Source of the DNA: Elysia marginata
Taxonomy: Eukaryota > Mollusca > Gastropoda > Plakobranchidae
Direction of reading: 5' to 3'
Length of the DNA stretch: 21,773 bases
NCBI GenBank assembly: GCA_019649035.1
Contig: BMAT01000872.1
Coordinates: forward strand, 4,064-25,836
The notes beneath the pieces were generated by a model. That model worked only from the letters and a program-made list of their open reading frames with translations, ran no database searches and was not told the DNA's origin. The translations under genes were made by a program, and so were the position numbers. Positions 19,420-21,773 of this stretch are shown piece after piece (positions within the stretch are counted from its first letter, which is position 1; each line of letters starts with the position of its first letter).

Positions 19420-19430
19420 TAATTACAAAA

Positions 19431-20128
19431 CAAGAAGAAAAACAATAATGCCTCGAGACCAGTGAAAATAAGTAGGAAGTCAGAAATCATCTTGAGAAAA
19501 TTTCATTTTGAAATTTTTCTGTCTTTTTCTATATAATTTGACCTAAAGAAAAGTTTTAGTAATTTTGCCCAAATTTTCTCTGAATTTTCTTCTTTTAGGA
19601 TGAAACTTGCTAGGAGGTCTGATAAGAACAGGCCAAGATACCAAATATAAAATTTAATAACCAAGCTGACAAGTCACGTGCTTTGTTTGTGGAGACGCAC
19701 TCTGCTTAAGTCAGTTTTGCTCAAGTTGATTTCTCGTTATCTAGATTTTTATTTGTGTCCTATGAGGACAATAATATAGAAGGACTGATATTTCACATGA
19801 GTCAATGTTGTTGGTTATATATAAGTGCTTTTATGGTTTGTAGCATCCGACTATTTTCAACAAAAATGTTTACTTCTCCTGGGAAAGCCTTTACAAGTTT
19901 GGAATTTATAGCATATTGTCTTATGTAATGAAGCAACAGTCACATCAAACATTATCTTAGCCACTCTGACATTCCAAACTTGCAAGGGTTTGGTAGATGA
20001 TCAAACCAATTTTATAAGAAAGCACTTTATGGCATTAACAGTAACACATGTTCCACCAACAGCCTTTCATTAACCATACACCAAAAGTAGAATCAAATAC
20101 ATTGTGTGAGCTAGTTCAGTTTTCTCTG
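19431..20128 (-). other. Probable PECR 3' UTR and downstream flank
   Basis: No coding signal on either strand. On the minus strand an AATAAA lies at 19753-19748, about 375 bases after the PECR stop codon. It is the first canonical signal after the stop, so the 3' UTR probably ends near 19730. Confidence 0.4.
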
Positions 20129-21705
20129 CTATGAGTCATCATCAGTAACATCGCTTTGCCAACTGTAGGGAGGGATTTTGTCGTGAGCTGAAAGAAAACC
20201 ATAAGACAAGATAAGATAAATTTTATTGTCAAAAATAGGCACGTTGTTATGGTTCCAAGATGCAAGCACAATAATTAATAGAAGAGCAAACACATACGTA
20301 TAGATCTACATACATCACATAATAGTATAGCGGCATATAGTGCAAAAGTTTGAAACTGGCAGTTATATTATAAACATAGGGCTCAATATTTTGATATAGT
20401 TATGAAGTCATAGAAAACAGTCTGATAGATGTTGGTAAGAATGAACTTTTGTATCTTTCTCCGTTGCATTTAATGTGGAGTGGTATGTTGCTCCTGGCTG
20501 ATAGTATGATTTGGGTTGAAAGAGGATGGTGTGAGTCAGTCATGATTGATTTTATTTTCCACATACAATTTGTAACGAAGATTTCATTAAAGGTAGGAAA
20601 TTTTTCATTTTTTATCTTCCTTGCTTTCTTCATAATCTTACTTGTTTTAGCTTTATCTTCTTACGTACATTTCCTGCCCAACAAGTTAAGCAAAAAGGAA
20701 AAACGCTTTAAATTGTTTCAATAGATCAGCAGCATAAATTTATACTCATCAAAAACAAACTTTCAGTTTTAAAAACATTAGTTGGCAGATTCACACAAAC
20801 TGGATAGGAGGAAATCAACAATTCAAGGCACAAGATAAAGGCCTTACAAATTAATTCCCATTTCTGGTTTTCGTTCAACAAATGGTCTCTTTGGGATTAC
20901 AAGCACAGGCATGCTTTTTTACTTAGTTTAAAAAAACATGCGCTGTTTCCAAATTTCCTGAATAAAAAAACTTGATCAAAGAACTTCAAAGCTAGCAGGT
21001 CAAAACATATTGTCTGGACTTTTCTCAGACTCCGACTCACCTGGTATTTTCAAAGTAGGACAAGAATAGTGACTCTGACCCGCATCCGCTCGAACTGTCT
21101 CTCCCGTTACAAAAGTTGCCCCAGGGGAAAGCAAGAAACATACAATGGACGAAATCTGATAGAAGAAAGTTTCAACAAAATATTTCATACACAAAACACG
21201 AAAACAAAACTAGTTAATGGAAAGTGAGAATTGTCTTCAGTCTAAGCAAGTCAGTAGTCACAATCTTGACTTTCAAAGGGTCTTTGATGTTTTGTATAGT
21301 GCAGTTTGTGGCAAACTATTATTTTTCTCCAAGAATTTGAATAATACAGTGTGCAGAGGTAATAAAGAGACAATCATCTATTTTTAATCGCTTTATTTTT
21401 TTCAAATCCAATTTGAACATCCTATTTATTGAGGAGCACTTTATTTAAAGATATGGATTAGTACATAAATTGTTCAGCATTGGAGACACAATGATGAATT
21501 TGTCGTCATAAAAGCCAATTTCAGTTTCAATACAATACACCATTTTGCAAATAGTTTAACTTTGCTTTCAAAGCTAAATCATCAATTGGTGACTTACCTC
21601 TTCTACAGTTCCAAGCCTATGGTATGGAACAGTCTCTTTGATTGTGTCAAATATTTTTATGTTGCCATAGTTGGCTGCAGCCGTATCAGAATATATGGAA
21701 CTGCC
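20129..21705 (-). CDS. PECR: Peroxisomal trans-2-enoyl-CoA reductase (PECR-like), C-terminal three exons
   Basis: PECR is an NADPH-dependent short-chain dehydrogenase/reductase that reduces trans-2-enoyl-CoA to acyl-CoA in peroxisomal fatty-acid elongation. The window holds only its 3' end. Exon 21705-21598 (36 codons, after TTTTTCCCAG, before GTAAGT) encodes GSSIYSDTAAANYGN and HRLGTVEE, matching the PECR GVIYSQTAVENYG and RIGVPEE region. Exon 21155-21041 (after CTTCTATCAG, before GTGAGT) encodes ISSIVCFLLSPGATFVTGET and then ADAGQSHY, the SDR C-terminal core seen in PECR as VCFLLSP, FITGQS and DGGRSLY. Exon 20187-20129 (after TTTTCTTTCAG) completes the split codon and reads AHDKIPPYSWQSDVTDDDS then TAG. 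Intron phases agree (0, then 1). The catalytic Tyr-x-x-x-Lys and Rossmann parts lie upstream, beyond the window. The terminal exon is short and ends without the SKL/AKL-type peroxisomal signal of vertebrate PECR. Reading on through the second donor would only add GESESEK-type intron translation. Confidence 0.88.
20201..20640 (-). mobile_element. 3' end of a non-LTR retrotransposon (LINE) in the last PECR intron
   Basis: A minus-strand frame ending at 20400 reads SIMTDSHHPLSTQIILSARS and then RYKSSFLPTSIRLFS. This matches the C-terminal end of LINE ORF2 proteins (pattern I-xxD-xxHPL, then RxKxSFxPxxIRLxN), downstream of the reverse transcriptase domain. A 3' UTR of about 160 bases follows, then ATTTTTGACAATAAAATTTA and a short TTATC-type tail at 20220-20201. 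The rest of the element is missing, as in 5'-truncated copies. The 5' boundary is uncertain (about 20640 or higher) and no target duplication was resolved. The plus-strand frame at 20449-20724 is its shadow. Confidence 0.75.
20641..21040. other. Remainder of PECR intron, no other feature
   Basis: AT-rich intronic sequence on the 5' side of the LINE fragment. The last ~35 bases encode only readthrough of the 21041 donor and are not exon. Confidence 0.5.
21156..21597. other. PECR intron (442 bp), nothing else seen
   Basis: GT-AG intron on the minus strand between the two larger PECR exons, phase 0. No repeat or RNA was recognised inside. Confidence 0.7.
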
Positions 21706-21732
21706 CTGGGAAAAATATAAATATTTTTTGTT

Positions 21733-21773
21733 GCTTTTTTTTTCTTTCTTTCTTTTTTTTTTTTTTTTTTTTT
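21733..21773. repeat. T-rich tract with CTTT units at the window edge
   Basis: Almost pure T with a few C, inside the next PECR intron. On the minus strand it is an A-rich run, so it could be a retroelement tail, but the edge cuts it off. Confidence 0.7.

Noticed and set aside
20449..20724. 91-codon plus-strand frame with a hydrophobic segment
   Set aside because: It is the antisense of the LINE ORF2 C-terminal fragment and 5' flanking intron.
21000..21040. Extension of the PECR exon past GTGAGT to an in-frame stop
   Set aside because: The CAG|GTGAGT donor is canonical, and the downstream exon at 20187-20129 continues the family-like sequence in the correct phase. Intron retention would give an unrelated Glu/Ser-rich tail.

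Overview
The window looks like nuclear DNA of a marine invertebrate, most likely a mollusc (inference). It is AT-rich and gene-poor, and shows GT-AG introns, polyadenylation signals, tRNA-derived SINEs, non-LTR and mariner remnants, long trinucleotide arrays and repeated TACATGTA octamers. There are no bacterial-style gene blocks. Two genes can be supported.

Layout. Positions 1-3300 are AT-rich non-coding DNA with a CT microsatellite, a CpG-rich patch holding a duplicated E-box/CCAAT module (318-387) and an imperfect GAT/GGT repeat. Positions 3313-3548 hold two diverged 40-bp direct repeats with an internal hairpin that resemble a piggyBac-like terminus. Positions 4051-4829 (AGT)n and 6303-7230 (ACT)n are two large complementary trinucleotide arrays separated by a degenerate SINE (about 5166-5440) and purine-rich DNA. 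Positions 7231-9464 are non-coding with GAT arrays, a 4-N gap, and a compact promoter-like cluster (three ACGTCA half-sites, ATTGG and TATAAATA at 8522-8581).

Gene 1 (plus strand) is a 513-codon uninterrupted reading frame at 9525-11066, preceded by a splice acceptor and followed by polyadenylation signals. It encodes a Ser/Pro-rich, apparently disordered protein that I do not recognise. Positions 12100-14220 are a cluster of mobile-element remains: a minus-strand SINE, a tRNA-like fragment, a frameshifted mariner transposase relic, a second copy of the 5.2-kb SINE, and an intact-looking SINE with a perfect 12-bp target-site duplication. Positions 14218-18700 contain nothing I can recognise. 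Positions 18703-18966 are an 11-copy 23-bp minisatellite, and 19361-19419 is a very short retroelement tail with an 11-bp target duplication.

Gene 2 (minus strand, running off the right edge) is the 3' end of a peroxisomal trans-2-enoyl-CoA reductase (PECR-like) gene. I assembled it from three exons (21705-21598, 21155-21041, 20187-20129) whose splice sites and phases agree. Its last intron carries the 3' end of a LINE whose tail lies about 12 nt from the terminal splice acceptor. The predicted protein ends DDDS, without the peroxisomal SKL-type signal of the vertebrate protein.

The two genes are convergent and nothing in the window links them functionally. The strongest points for follow-up are the PECR C-terminus and LINE-adjacent splice site, the unrecognised gene with its CRE/TATA-type promoter, and the paired inverted GTA/TAC arrays. 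I found no convincing new multi-gene system.
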